DNA of 64,000 nt, taken from assembly GCA_963762075.1 (NCBI GenBank), contig CAVXJC010000007.1, positions 179,779 through 243,778 of the forward strand, written 5' to 3'. Below the pieces are notes generated by a model. That model ran no database searches, was not told where the DNA came from, and saw only the letters and a list, made by a program, of their open reading frames with translations. How positions within the stretch are numbered: position 1 is the stretch's first letter; every line of letters starts with the position of its first letter. This DNA comes from JAOUEA01 sp963762075. Its GTDB lineage: Bacteria > Actinomycetota > UBA4738 > HRBIN12. Shown in pieces: positions 9,240-18,082 of the stretch. The position numbers were made by a program, and so were the translations under genes.

Positions 9240-10112
9240 TCAGCTCGGCTCGGCGAGCACACCGAGCGCAGCCGCCGACATCGCGTCGAGCGGCGCCGGC
9301 GTTCCCGTCCAGAGCTCGAACGAGAGTGCTGCCTGCTGCAGCAGCAATCCCAGGCCCCCGAACGTCTCCGCGCCCGCGTCGCGAGCGGCGAGCTGCAGCG
9401 GCGTCTGCGCCGGCCGGTAGAGTAGGTCGACCACCAGCACGCCCGGCCCGAGCGCCGGAAACGGCGGACGGGTCCGGCCGTCGGCGCCGAGCGGCGTCGC
9501 GTTGACCACGAGATCGGCGTGCAGCTCCTGCACGGCATCGAACGCCACGACCTCGACCCGCAGACCTGTGCCCTCAACCGTCTCGAGCAGATCGGCCGCA
9601 CGGCCGGGCTCGCGCACAGCAACCTGCAGTGCCGCCGCACCAGCGAGGCCGAGCGCCAGGGCGACCGCCCGCGCGGCACCCCCCGCACCGAACAACAGCG
9701 CCGTGCGACCCTGAGGTTCGAACCCCGCGTCGTGACGAAGGAAGCGGTCGAACCCCGGGGCATCGGTGTTGTGACCGAGCAGGCGGTCCCCGGAGACCAC
9801 GAAGGTGTTGACCGCCTTGAGTCGCCGCGCGTCGTCGGAGAGCTCGTCGGCCAGATCTGCGCTCTCGGTCTTGTGCGGCATGGTGACGTTGACGCCGCGG
9901 AACCCCAGCGCCACGAGCCCTTCGGCGGCTGCTCGCATCGCTCCGGGCGGCACCGCCAATGGCACGTAGGCCCAATCGAGGTCGAGGGCGGCGAACGCGG
10001 CGTTGTGGATGGCAGGCGAAAGACTGTGCTCGACCGGCCAGCCGATCACACCGGCGACGTGGGTGGCGCCCCCGATATGCCGGACGGCGGATCGCCCATC
10101 AGAGACAGGCAT
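9240..10112 (-). CDS. aroE: Shikimate dehydrogenase AroE
   Basis: The protein is 290 aa, normal length. Shikimate-binding motifs SLSPAIHNAAF, NVTMPHK (catalytic Lys) and NTDAPGF are present, followed by the NADP-binding GAGGAARAVALALG and NATPLG. The C-terminal GLGLLLQQAALSFELWTG matches the family's GxxMLxxQA motif in a variant form. It catalyses NADPH-dependent reduction of 3-dehydroshikimate in aromatic amino-acid synthesis. Its start overlaps the mltG end by 14 bases, as in many actinobacteria, where mltG-aroE are adjacent. Confidence 0.95.
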   Translation of the reverse strand: MPVSDGRSAVRHIGGATHVAGVIGWPVEHSLSPAIHNAAFAALDLDWAYVPLAVPPGAMRAAAEGLVALGFRGVNVTMPHKTESADLADELSDDARRLKAVNTFVVSGDRLLGHNTDAPGFDRFLRHDAGFEPQGRTALLFGAGGAARAVALALGLAGAAALQVAVREPGRAADLLETVEGTGLRVEVVAFDAVQELHADLVVNATPLGADGRTRPPFPALGPGVLVVDLLYRPAQTPLQLAARDAGAETFGGLGLLLQQAALSFELWTGTPAPLDAMSAAALGVLAEPS

Positions 10113-11160
10113 CGACGTTGGCCAGATGCTCGTCGTAGGTCACGGCGAATCGGTGCCCGCCGTCGGCACCGCAGAGCACGTAATAGAAGAACGGCGTGTC
10201 GGCCGGCTCCAGCGCAGCCCGGAGCGACCAGAGGTAGGGACTCGCGATCGGCGTCGGCGGCAACCCTGTGCGCATCCGGGTGTTGTACGGGCCGTCGGTC
10301 TCGAGATCGGCCGTCGAGAGCTCGCCGTCTGGCGTGGGATCGTCGTACAGCAGCGTGGCGTCGATGCCGAGGGTCATGCCCTCGGCCAGCCGGTTGTAGA
10401 TGACACCTGCGATGAGCGGCCTGTCGCGTTGCACGCCGGCTTCCTTCTCGATCATCGACGCGATGACGACGATCTCGTACGGGGTGACGCCGAGCGCCTC
10501 CGCGTTCTCCCAGGCGAGCCCCTCGGTCTCCCGGGTGAACTGGTCGAGCAGGCGCTGGATCACGGTGTCGGCATCGTCGCGCGTCGGGATGCGGTACGTC
10601 TCCGGCCACAGGAACCCCTCGAGCGGCGCCTCGTCGGGAAGCGCCGGCGGACGATCGAACTGCCCCTCGTCGATGCGGGACAGGATCTCCTTGGCAGGGA
10701 TGCCGAGCGAGCCCTCGATGGCGTCGGCGATCTGGGTGACCCGGTAGCCGGGCGGGACCAGAAGCTCCGCCGTCGGGATCTCCTTCGGCGGGGTGGTGAG
10801 CACCACGACCGCCTCCTCGAGGGTCATGCCCGTGGTGAGCGAGTACGTACCGGCCCGGATCTCCTCGGATTTGCCGGTGCCTCGCATGAGCAGGTTGCCG
10901 AGGAAGCCGCCGCACGGGATGACCCGTTCGACCGCGAGCCTCTCGACGACCATCTCCGCGGTGGCACCTCGATCGACGGTGAACGAGACGTCGCGGACGG
11001 GTCCATCGGCGGCCCCCTGACAGCCTTCGTAGTACCGGCTCGCCATGACCAGTGCCGCGACGAGCCCGCCCATCACGAGGAACAACAGGAGGAGCGACAC
11101 CCGCCGCGGACGGTCGTGGCGCGCGTGGCGGTCCGCACGGCGCGGCGTCGTGGTCTGCAT
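10099..11160 (-). CDS. mltG: Endolytic murein transglycosylase MltG
   Basis: The protein is 353 aa from the ATG at 11160 (MQTTTPRR). A longer reading starting at 11208 overlaps ruvX and is less likely. A basic N-terminus is followed by one membrane segment (VSLLLLFLVMGGLVAALVMA), then LysM-like and YceG domains outside the cell. The catalytic Glu lies in ASMIEKEAG, and the YNRL and LGIDATLLY motifs follow, as in MltG/YceG. It cleaves nascent glycan strands during cell-wall growth. It sits between ruvX and aroE, the usual actinobacterial order. Confidence 0.93.
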   Translation of the reverse strand: MQTTTPRRADRHARHDRPRRVSLLLLFLVMGGLVAALVMASRYYEGCQGAADGPVRDVSFTVDRGATAEMVVERLAVERVIPCGGFLGNLLMRGTGKSEEIRAGTYSLTTGMTLEEAVVVLTTPPKEIPTAELLVPPGYRVTQIADAIEGSLGIPAKEILSRIDEGQFDRPPALPDEAPLEGFLWPETYRIPTRDDADTVIQRLLDQFTRETEGLAWENAEALGVTPYEIVVIASMIEKEAGVQRDRPLIAGVIYNRLAEGMTLGIDATLLYDDPTPDGELSTADLETDGPYNTRMRTGLPPTPIASPYLWSLRAALEPADTPFFYYVLCGADGGHRFAVTYDEHLANVDACL

Positions 11161-11180
11161 CGGTGCCTTGAGGATACCGG

Positions 11181-11672
11181 TCACCGGTGGCCGTGGGCCT
11201 CGAGCCACGCGCCGAGGATGACGGCGGCTGCGCTCTCGTCGACCACCTGACGGCGGCGACGGCCCGACACGCCGGCATCGCGCAACGAGCGCTCGGCCTG
11301 CGCAGTGCTCAACCGCTCGTCCTGGAGCTCGACGGGCACGGTGACGACTGCGCGCAATGCCCCGGCGAACGCTTCCGCATGCCGGGCCTGCGTACCCGAT
11401 GCCCCCGACATCGACCGCGGATGCCCGACCACCACCACGGTCGCGTCGAGCTGATCCACCAGGGCCGCCACAGCCTTCAGCTCACCCGGAGGCTGACCCA
11501 CACGGATCGTTCCGTGCGGAACCGCGACCCGACGATCGGGGTCGGAGATCGCGACGCCGATGCGGGCGGTGCCGAGGTCGAGGCCCAGCACCCTGCCCGC
11601 CGAACCACGCGATCTCCCATCGAGCATGTCGTCGTCGCCGTCGGTGCCGTCGCGGGCAGTAGTCCGGTCCAT
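11181..11672 (-). CDS. ruvX: RuvX/YqgF RNase H-like nuclease
   Basis: The protein is 163 aa from the ATG at 11672, directly after the alaS stop; an inner ATG at 11627 is possible. The frame remains open further upstream inside alaS, but that part is not protein-like. LGLDLGTARIGVAISD carries the first catalytic Asp of the RNase H fold, VVVGHPRSMSG is the second strand, and DERLSTAQAE plus the final DESAAAVILGAWLE supply the remaining conserved acids. YqgF/RuvX acts in pre-16S rRNA processing or DNA resolution. It lies between alaS and mltG as in most actinobacteria. Confidence 0.92.
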   Translation of the reverse strand: MDRTTARDGTDGDDDMLDGRSRGSAGRVLGLDLGTARIGVAISDPDRRVAVPHGTIRVGQPPGELKAVAALVDQLDATVVVVGHPRSMSGASGTQARHAEAFAGALRAVVTVPVELQDERLSTAQAERSLRDAGVSGRRRRQVVDESAAAVILGAWLEAHGHR

Positions 11673-11673
11673 A

Positions 11674-14304
11674 CTAGCCCGCGACCAGGAGCTCCTGCAG
11701 GCGGGCTGGGATACTCGCGACGGCGGGCACGACCGCCTCGGCGTGCTTGCCGCCCGCGAACCCCAATCCGGGCTTGCCGCCGGCACCCCCACCGATGACC
11801 GACGCAGCATGTTCGAGCAGGGCCGGCGCGGTGATGCCTCGTTCGGTCAGCGGCTTCGAGCACGCCGCCACGAGCAGCGCCTTGCCGCCTGCGGCGGAAC
11901 CGAGCACCACCGCTGACTGCCCCCCGAGCTTGCCGACCGCTTTCTGAGCCAGATCGCGCAAGGTGTCGGCGTCGGCGTCGGTCACGGTGTGGACCAGCCG
12001 CACTCCGTCGACGCTGATGGCACCCTCCACGATCTCCTCGACCCGCCCGACGGCTTGCTGCTGGCCGAGGCGGCCGAGCTCGTTCTTCAGCCGCTTGTTC
12101 TCCTCGACGACCCGTCGGGCATGGTCGAGGGCTGCCTCGGGATCCTTGCTGCCGAGCGCCGCGACGAGTCCGCGCAGCAGCTCGCGTTCGGCGTTGATCT
12201 CACGCAGCGCATCAGGTCCGACGAGCGCCTCGACCCTTCGCATGCCGGCGCCGATCGACCCCTCGTGCAGGATGCGAAGCACCCCGATGCGACCGGTGCG
12301 CTCGACGTGCGTGCCGCCACAGAGCTCTCGGGAGTAGTCGCCGATCTCGACCACGCGCACGACGTCGCCGTACTTCTCGTCGAACAGCATGGTCGCGCCG
12401 AGCGCCTTCGCCTCGTCCATCGACGTCTCGAAGATGTTCGGCGCATCGTCGCGCGCCAACAATCGGTTCGCCTCGAGCTCGGCCCGCTCGAGCATGTCGA
12501 CCGGCACCGATGAAGGGTGCGGGAAGTCGAAGCGGAGCCGTCCCGGTGCCACGAGCGAGCCCGCCTGGCGAGCGTGGTCGCCGAGAAGGTCCTTCAAGGT
12601 CCAGTGCACGATGTGGGTCGACGTGTGCGCGCGAGCGGTCGACTCACGGCGCTGTCGGTCGATCTCGGCGATCGCGTCCTGCCCGGCTCGAACCTCGCCC
12701 GAGGTCACCGTTCCGACGTGCACGATCGACGCGGGCCCGGCCCACTGCGCGTCGCGCACGGCCACGGTGCCCGTCTCGGTGCGGATCACACCGTGGTCCG
12801 CCACCTGCCCGCCGGACTCAGCGTAGAAGGGCGTCTGCCCGAGGAAGATCGACACCTCGTCCCCTTCCTGCGCGCCCTCGACCATGCCGTGGTTCGCGTC
12901 GAGCAGCATCGCGATCGGCGCCTCGGCCTCGGGTCGACCGTAGCCCACGAACTCCGTCGGCGGCACCGCACCGGCGTCGAGACCGATCTCGACCTTCTTG
13001 ACCGCAGCGCGGGCGCGAGCGCGCTGCGCTTCGAGGAGCTCGCGGAAGCCCTGCTCGTCGACTTCGAGGCCGGCATCGGCCGCGAGCTCGACGGTGAGCT
13101 CGATCGGGAAGCCGAACGTGTCGGAGAGCTTGAACGCGTCGGGGCCCGTGACGCGGCCACCCTCGGCCCGCTCCCGGGCTTCCTCGAACAGAACCAGGCC
13201 TCTGCCCAGTGTCGCGGTGAAACGTTCCTCCTCAGAGGTGGTCACCTGCCTCACGAACGCCTCGTTCTCCCGAAGCTCGGGGAAGGCATCACCGAATCCT
13301 TCGATCACCGATGTGATCAACGGATCGAGCACGACCCCCTCGACGCCGAGCCGGCGAGCGTGCGACACGGCGCGGCGGAGCATGCGTCGCAAGATGTACC
13401 CGCGCCCCTCGTTGGAAGGCTGCACACCGTCGGCGATCAGGAACGCGGTCGCGCGACCGTGCTCGGCGACGATCTTCAGCGATACGTCGTCGCGCGCATC
13501 GTGGCCGTGGCGCCGGCCCGACAGGCGTTCGACGACCTCGAGGACGGGCAGGAAGAGGTCGGTCTCGAAGACGTTGTCGACGCCCTGCACGATGGTCGCG
13601 ACGCGCTCGAGGCACGAGCCCGTGTCGACGTTCTTGCCGGGCAGCGGCGCGAGCACGGTGCCGTCGTGGTCGATCTGCTCCTGTATGAAGACCAGGTTCC
13701 AGATCTCCATGAAGCGCTCTTCGTCGACGTCGGGGCCGCCGTCGGGACCGTAGCTCGATCCTCTGTCCACGAAGATCTCCGAGCAGGGCCCCGCCGGGCC
13801 CGCCGCGTGCGTGTGCCAGTAGTTCGCGAGCTCGCCCTCGGCATCGAGCTTTCCGCGCCGGACGATCCGCTCGGGAGCCAGCCCCGCGAGGTCGACCCAC
13901 GCCGAGGCGGCTTCCTCATCGGTCTCGTAGATCGTCACCCAGAGGCGATCGTGGTCGATGCCGTAGCGCTCGGTGAGGAGCTCATGCGCCCACGCGATCG
14001 CGTCGGCCTTGAAGTAGTCGGCGAACGAGAAGTTCCCCAGCATCTCGAAGAGCGTCAGGTGGCGCGCGTCGTTGCCGACGTTCTCGATGTCGTTGGTCCG
14101 CATCACCTTCTGCGTCGTGACGGCCCTCGGGTACGGCGCGTCACTCTGCCCCAGGAAGTACGGGATGAACTGATTCATGCCTGCGTTGGTGAGGAGCAGA
14201 CCCGACTCGGGTGGCGGGATCAGCGACGACGAGCGCACACGCGTGTGACCGCGTTCTTCGAAGAACGACAGGAAGGTCTCGCGGATCTCGGCGCCCTGCA
14301 TCAC
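11674..14304 (-). CDS. alaS: Alanyl-tRNA synthetase
   Basis: The protein is 876 aa, full length. The class II catalytic domain starts at the N-terminus (RETFLSFFEERGHTRVRSSS) and includes FFGDYFK-like NFSFADYFKADA and motif 3-type GRGYILRRMLRRA. The editing domain has the zinc-site residues in HTSTHIVHW and CGGTHVERTGRIG. The C-Ala domain is Gly-rich (GGGAGGKPGLGFAGGK). It charges tRNA-Ala and clears mischarged Ser and Gly. The frame is uninterrupted over 2.6 kb, which shows that the assembly is accurate here. Confidence 0.97.
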   Translation of the reverse strand: MMQGAEIRETFLSFFEERGHTRVRSSSLIPPPESGLLLTNAGMNQFIPYFLGQSDAPYPRAVTTQKVMRTNDIENVGNDARHLTLFEMLGNFSFADYFKADAIAWAHELLTERYGIDHDRLWVTIYETDEEAASAWVDLAGLAPERIVRRGKLDAEGELANYWHTHAAGPAGPCSEIFVDRGSSYGPDGGPDVDEERFMEIWNLVFIQEQIDHDGTVLAPLPGKNVDTGSCLERVATIVQGVDNVFETDLFLPVLEVVERLSGRRHGHDARDDVSLKIVAEHGRATAFLIADGVQPSNEGRGYILRRMLRRAVSHARRLGVEGVVLDPLITSVIEGFGDAFPELRENEAFVRQVTTSEEERFTATLGRGLVLFEEARERAEGGRVTGPDAFKLSDTFGFPIELTVELAADAGLEVDEQGFRELLEAQRARARAAVKKVEIGLDAGAVPPTEFVGYGRPEAEAPIAMLLDANHGMVEGAQEGDEVSIFLGQTPFYAESGGQVADHGVIRTETGTVAVRDAQWAGPASIVHVGTVTSGEVRAGQDAIAEIDRQRRESTARAHTSTHIVHWTLKDLLGDHARQAGSLVAPGRLRFDFPHPSSVPVDMLERAELEANRLLARDDAPNIFETSMDEAKALGATMLFDEKYGDVVRVVEIGDYSRELCGGTHVERTGRIGVLRILHEGSIGAGMRRVEALVGPDALREINAERELLRGLVAALGSKDPEAALDHARRVVEENKRLKNELGRLGQQQAVGRVEEIVEGAISVDGVRLVHTVTDADADTLRDLAQKAVGKLGGQSAVVLGSAAGGKALLVAACSKPLTERGITAPALLEHAASVIGGGAGGKPGLGFAGGKHAEAVVPAVASIPARLQELLVAG

Positions 14305-14314
14305 GCGAGTCTAA

Positions 14315-14542
14315 CTAGGGGTGGTCGCGGCGGAGCTCCGCTTCTCGCTCGTCCATCGCGCGCTTGCCCTCTTGGATCGACTCAGAGACGAGTTTCGACA
14401 GGTCCAGCAGTCCACCCTTGGTCTCGCGAGCGATGGTCGCGGGTGCGACTCGCTTGGCCTGCTTGCGGGTCCAGCGGCTCGCGAGGATGGCTCCGGTCGC
14501 TCCTGCGCCGAACCCGAGCGCGACCCAGAAGCCTCGCCTCAC
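14315..14542 (-). CDS. Small membrane-anchored protein next to alaS
   Basis: The protein is 75 aa. It has a short N-terminal membrane segment (FWVALGFGAGATGAILASRW), a basic stretch (TRKQAKRV), and a charged helical tail (SIQEGKRAMDEREAELRRD). Small proteins of this design lie between alaS and a DUF948 gene in many actinobacteria (resembling DUF6167). The function is unknown. It overlaps the DUF948 gene's stop by 4 bases, so the two are probably co-translated. Confidence 0.65.
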   Translation of the reverse strand: MRRGFWVALGFGAGATGAILASRWTRKQAKRVAPATIARETKGGLLDLSKLVSESIQEGKRAMDEREAELRRDHP

Positions 14543-14913
14543 TTCTTGCGGCCCCGCACCTTCGCGAAGCCCGACTTCACGCCGGCACCGAGGCTGATGA
14601 CCTTGACCAACGGGCTGGCGGCGGCCTGCTCCACGAGCCCCGAGAGCTTCTCGACGCGCCCGACGATGTCGTTGGCGCTCACGAGCATCGTGTCGACGCG
14701 GTCGAGCTCGCGGTTCGCGCGCTCGACCGACCCCTTGACCTCGCGCAACAGGGGCACGGCCTCCTCGCGCATGGTGTCGATCGTCATCTTCGTGCTCTCG
14801 AGCACGCGGAAGGTGTTGAGCAGCACCACGCAGAGCGCGAGCACCAGCAACCCCCAGAACGCCGCCAAGATGATGAGGGCGGTGTCACCGGCCGTGATGG
14901 CGAGGAGCGTCAT
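14539..14913 (-). CDS. DUF948-type membrane protein
   Basis: The protein is 124 aa. One N-terminal membrane helix (ALIILAAFWGLLVLALCVVLL) is followed by a long amphipathic helix with heptad character (residues 35-100: MTIDTMREEAVPLLREVKG), as in the DUF948/YtxG family. The C-terminus is basic. The function is unknown; relatives are linked to general stress and the cell envelope. A TAGGCT -10-like element lies about 50 bases upstream (rc, near 14960), suggesting that a promoter for the DUF948-alaS group starts here. Confidence 0.7.
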   Translation of the reverse strand: MTLLAITAGDTALIILAAFWGLLVLALCVVLLNTFRVLESTKMTIDTMREEAVPLLREVKGSVERANRELDRVDTMLVSANDIVGRVEKLSGLVEQAAASPLVKVISLGAGVKSGFAKVRGRKK

Positions 14914-15002
14914 GATCGTGCCTCCCGTGGGTCGTCGTCGGGGTCTGGTCGCGCTGGGCGCCTAGCCTACCCGACGGGTTCATCAGACCGGTTTCCGGCG
15001 TT

Positions 15003-16271
15003 TCAACGATCGTCCGAGGACCTGGGCACGGCGGTGCCGGGTTCGCGTTCGACGTCGTCACCCTGCCCCGAGGGCTCGTAGTAGCGCCTGCCGGTCACGC
15101 TCGCGGGGCGGTATTCCTGCTCGACGGCATGCCCCGGGAAGTCGTGAGGGTACCGGTACCCCCTGCCGTGGCCGAGCTGCTTCGCGCCTCGGTAGCTCGC
15201 ATCCCGAAGGTGCAGCGGCACGGGATCCGAGGCCGGCGCGTCCTCGAACGCCGCGGCGATAGCGGTGTACACGCTGTTCGACTTGGGCGCGGTGGCCAGG
15301 TACACGGTGGCGTGCGCGAGGTTCAACCGCACCTCCGGAAGCCCGACGTGCTCGACCGCCTGGGCGGCGGCGACCGCCACGAGCAGTGCGTTCGAATCTG
15401 CCATGCCGATGTCCTCGCTGGCGTGCACGATCAGCCGGCGCGCGATGAATCGAGCGTCCTCCCCGGCCTCGATCATGCGGGCCAGCCAGAAGAGCGCGGC
15501 GTCGGGGTCCGACCCGCGGATGGACTTGATGAACGCGCTGATGACGTCGTAGTGCGCGTCACCCTGACGGTCATAGACGATCGCCTTTCGCTGCACCGCG
15601 TCGGCGGCGACCTCGCGCGTGATCTCGGTGTCGCCGGCGGCCCCCGCCGCCTCGGCCGCCGCCTCAAGGCCCGTGAGGGCCATGCGGGCGTCGCCGCCGG
15701 CGATCGTGACGAGGTGCTCGAGCGCGTCGTCGGAGATGGTGAGCCCGGCGCGACCGAGGCCGCGCTCTTCGTCGACGAGGGCCCGGCGAAGGAGGGTCGC
15801 GACCGACCCATCGTCGAGCGGCTCCAGCCGCAGCAACAGGCATCGCGACAGGAGCGGGGTGTTGAGCGAGAAGTAGGGGTTCTCGGTCGTAGCGCCGATC
15901 AGGGTGACCGTGCCTTCCTCGACGGCGGGCAACAGCACGTCTTGCTGCGCCTTCGACCAGCGGTGCACCTCGTCGACGAAGAGCACCGTGCGGAAGAGCC
16001 CGCCGCGCGCACCTTCCATGATCTTGCGCGCGTCGGCGACGCCGGAGCTCACGGCCGAGAGCTGCATGAGATCTGCGCCGACCGCATCGGCGAGCAGATG
16101 CGCGAGCGTGGTCTTTCCGGTGCCGGCCGGGCCCCAGAGGATGATCGAGGGCAGCGACCCCCGAGAGAGGATACGCGTGAGCGCCCGGTCCTGGCCCACG
16201 AGGTGCCCCTGGCCGACGAACTCCTCGAACGACGCCGGGCGCATGCGTGCGGCGAGAGGCGCGTCGGCCAC
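15003..16271 (-). CDS. rarA: Replication-associated recombination ATPase RarA (MgsA)
   Basis: The protein is 422 aa from a GTG at 16271, two bases past the aspS stop; the upstream part of the open frame is antisense to aspS and was rejected. MRPASFEEFVGQGHLVG opens the AAA+ domain, with Walker A GPAGTGKTT (47-55) and Walker B VLFVDEVHRW, followed by sensor 1 (GATTENPYFSLN). The C-terminal RarA tetramerisation part is present (ALFWLARMIEAGEDARFIARR). RarA acts at stalled forks with SSB. The last 40 residues are a polar extension beyond the usual HFPGHAVEQEY-type end (here DFPGHAVEQEYRPAS). Confidence 0.95.
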   Translation of the reverse strand: MADAPLAARMRPASFEEFVGQGHLVGQDRALTRILSRGSLPSIILWGPAGTGKTTLAHLLADAVGADLMQLSAVSSGVADARKIMEGARGGLFRTVLFVDEVHRWSKAQQDVLLPAVEEGTVTLIGATTENPYFSLNTPLLSRCLLLRLEPLDDGSVATLLRRALVDEERGLGRAGLTISDDALEHLVTIAGGDARMALTGLEAAAEAAGAAGDTEITREVAADAVQRKAIVYDRQGDAHYDVISAFIKSIRGSDPDAALFWLARMIEAGEDARFIARRLIVHASEDIGMADSNALLVAVAAAQAVEHVGLPEVRLNLAHATVYLATAPKSNSVYTAIAAAFEDAPASDPVPLHLRDASYRGAKQLGHGRGYRYPHDFPGHAVEQEYRPASVTGRRYYEPSGQGDDVEREPGTAVPRSSDDR

Positions 16272-16273
16272 GG

Positions 16274-18082
16274 TCAGGCGTCTTCCGGCACGGCGGGCCT
16301 CGGGGGTTGTGCCCTGAGCGCGAGCCCCAGCTCCCGAAGCTGGGCGTCGTCGACCGCTGCCGGAGCTCCCGTCAGCGGGTCGGTGCCCGACTGCGACTTG
16401 GGGAAGGCGATGACGTCGCGGATCGCGTCCTTGCCGGCCATGATCATCACGAGCCGGTCGACGCCCATCGCGATGCCGCCGTGGGGCGGGGCACCGAGGG
16501 TGAGCGCGCGCAACAGATGTCCGAACTTCTCCTCGATCTCGTCGTGAGCCAGACCCAGCGATTCGAAGACCTTCCGCTGCGTCGAGGCGTCGTGCACGCG
16601 GATGCTGCCGCCGCCGACCTCGGAGCCGTTGAGCACCAGGTCGTAGGCGCACGCCTTCGCGGTCTCGGGGGCCAGGTCGTCGGACGCGGGGGCCGTGAAC
16701 GGATGGTGCACCGAGACCCACCGATGCTCTTCGTCGCTGTACTCGAACAGCGGCGGCTCGGTCATCCAGCAGAAGGCCCAGGTGTCGTGGGGGATCAGCT
16801 CGAGCCTTGCCGCGAGGTCGCGGCGGAGACCGTCGAGCGCGACGTTCGCCCGATCCTCGCGGTCGGCGACGATGCAGACGAGATCACCCTCGGCCGCGTC
16901 GGTGCGCTCGAGCACGCTCGCGACCTCGTCGGCCGCCAGGTACTTCTCGACGGGCGAGCGGACGCTTCCCCCGGCTTCGATCGCGATCCACACGAGACCG
17001 GCTGCCCCCCGCCCCTTCGCGTCATCGATCAGCCGATCGAGCTCCTTCCGTGAGAACGACCCCGCTCCCGGCGCGGCGAGTGCCTTGATCACACCCCCGC
17101 CTGCGAGCACCGACGCGAAGGCGTTGAAGCCGGTCCCCTCGAACGCCGGCGCCAGGTCGACGAGCTCCATGCCGTAGCGGAGGTCGGGCTTGTCGGAGCC
17201 GTAGCGGGCCATCATCTCCTCGTAGGACAGGCGGGGGAACGGCGCCGTCACGTCGGCTCCCGCGATCTCGCGCACGATGCGCGCGTACAAGGGCTCGATC
17301 AGCGCGAACAGATCCTGCTCGGCGACGAACGACATCTCGACGTCGAGCTGGGTGAACTCGAAGCCACGGTCGGCGCGGGAGGCTTCGTCGCGCAGGCACC
17401 GCACGATCTGGTAGTAGCGATCCTGTCCACCCACCATCAAGAGCTGCTTGAGCTGCTGGGGCGACTGGGGCAGCGCGTAGAACGTGCCCGGCCACAGCCG
17501 GCTCGGCACGAGGAAGTCGCGCGAGCCCTCGGGGGTCGAGCGCGTGAGCATCGGGGTCTCGATCTCGACGAAGTCCAGGGCGTCGAGATGCTCGCGCATG
17601 AGGCGCACGATCCGTGCGCGCGTCGCGAGCACCCTCGTCATCTCGGGTCGGCGGAGGTCGAGGTATCGGTACCGAAGCCGCAGGTCCTCGCCCGCCTCGA
17701 TGCGATCCTCGATCGGGAAGGGTGGCGTCTCGGAGGCGTTGAGCACCTCGAGGGTGGCGGCCACCACCTCGATCTCACCGGTCGCGAGCTCCGCGTTGAC
17801 CATGCCATCGGGCCGAGCCCTGACGGACCCCGTGATGCGAACGACGTCCTCGGCACCAAGACGCTGCGCGGCAGCGTGCGCCTCGGCCGCCGTCTCGGGG
17901 TGGAAGACGACCTGCACCGCGCCGACGCGGTCTCGCAGGTCGATGAAGGTCACGCCCCCGTGATCACGACGATGCGCGACCCATCCGCAGAGGGCGACCT
18001 CGGTCTCTGCGAGATCGAGCCGCAGTTCGCCGCAGGCGTGGGTACGCATGGTTGTTCGCATGGGTCCGGCCTCGGCGGTCAC
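16274..18082 (-). CDS. aspS: Aspartyl-tRNA synthetase
   Basis: The protein is 602 aa with a GTG start overlapping the hisS stop by 4 bases; inner Met codons at residues 8 and 12 are alternative starts. The N-terminal OB-fold anticodon domain (CGWVAHRRDHGGVTFIDLRD) is followed by the class II core: motif 2 (RCLRDEASRADRGFEFTQLD), a bacterial GAD insertion domain and motif 3 (GGIAMGVDRLVMI). The length and GAD domain fit the bacterial-type enzyme. It charges tRNA-Asp, and possibly tRNA-Asn in strains with GatCAB; this cannot be judged here. Confidence 0.96.
   Translation of the reverse strand: MTAEAGPMRTTMRTHACGELRLDLAETEVALCGWVAHRRDHGGVTFIDLRDRVGAVQVVFHPETAAEAHAAAQRLGAEDVVRITGSVRARPDGMVNAELATGEIEVVAATLEVLNASETPPFPIEDRIEAGEDLRLRYRYLDLRRPEMTRVLATRARIVRLMREHLDALDFVEIETPMLTRSTPEGSRDFLVPSRLWPGTFYALPQSPQQLKQLLMVGGQDRYYQIVRCLRDEASRADRGFEFTQLDVEMSFVAEQDLFALIEPLYARIVREIAGADVTAPFPRLSYEEMMARYGSDKPDLRYGMELVDLAPAFEGTGFNAFASVLAGGGVIKALAAPGAGSFSRKELDRLIDDAKGRGAAGLVWIAIEAGGSVRSPVEKYLAADEVASVLERTDAAEGDLVCIVADREDRANVALDGLRRDLAARLELIPHDTWAFCWMTEPPLFEYSDEEHRWVSVHHPFTAPASDDLAPETAKACAYDLVLNGSEVGGGSIRVHDASTQRKVFESLGLAHDEIEEKFGHLLRALTLGAPPHGGIAMGVDRLVMIMAGKDAIRDVIAFPKSQSGTDPLTGAPAAVDDAQLRELGLALRAQPPRPAVPEDA

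Noticed and set aside
15003..16721. A 572-codon reading of rarA
   Set aside because: The first 150 codons are antisense-phase sequence within aspS; RarA homology begins at the GTG at 16271.
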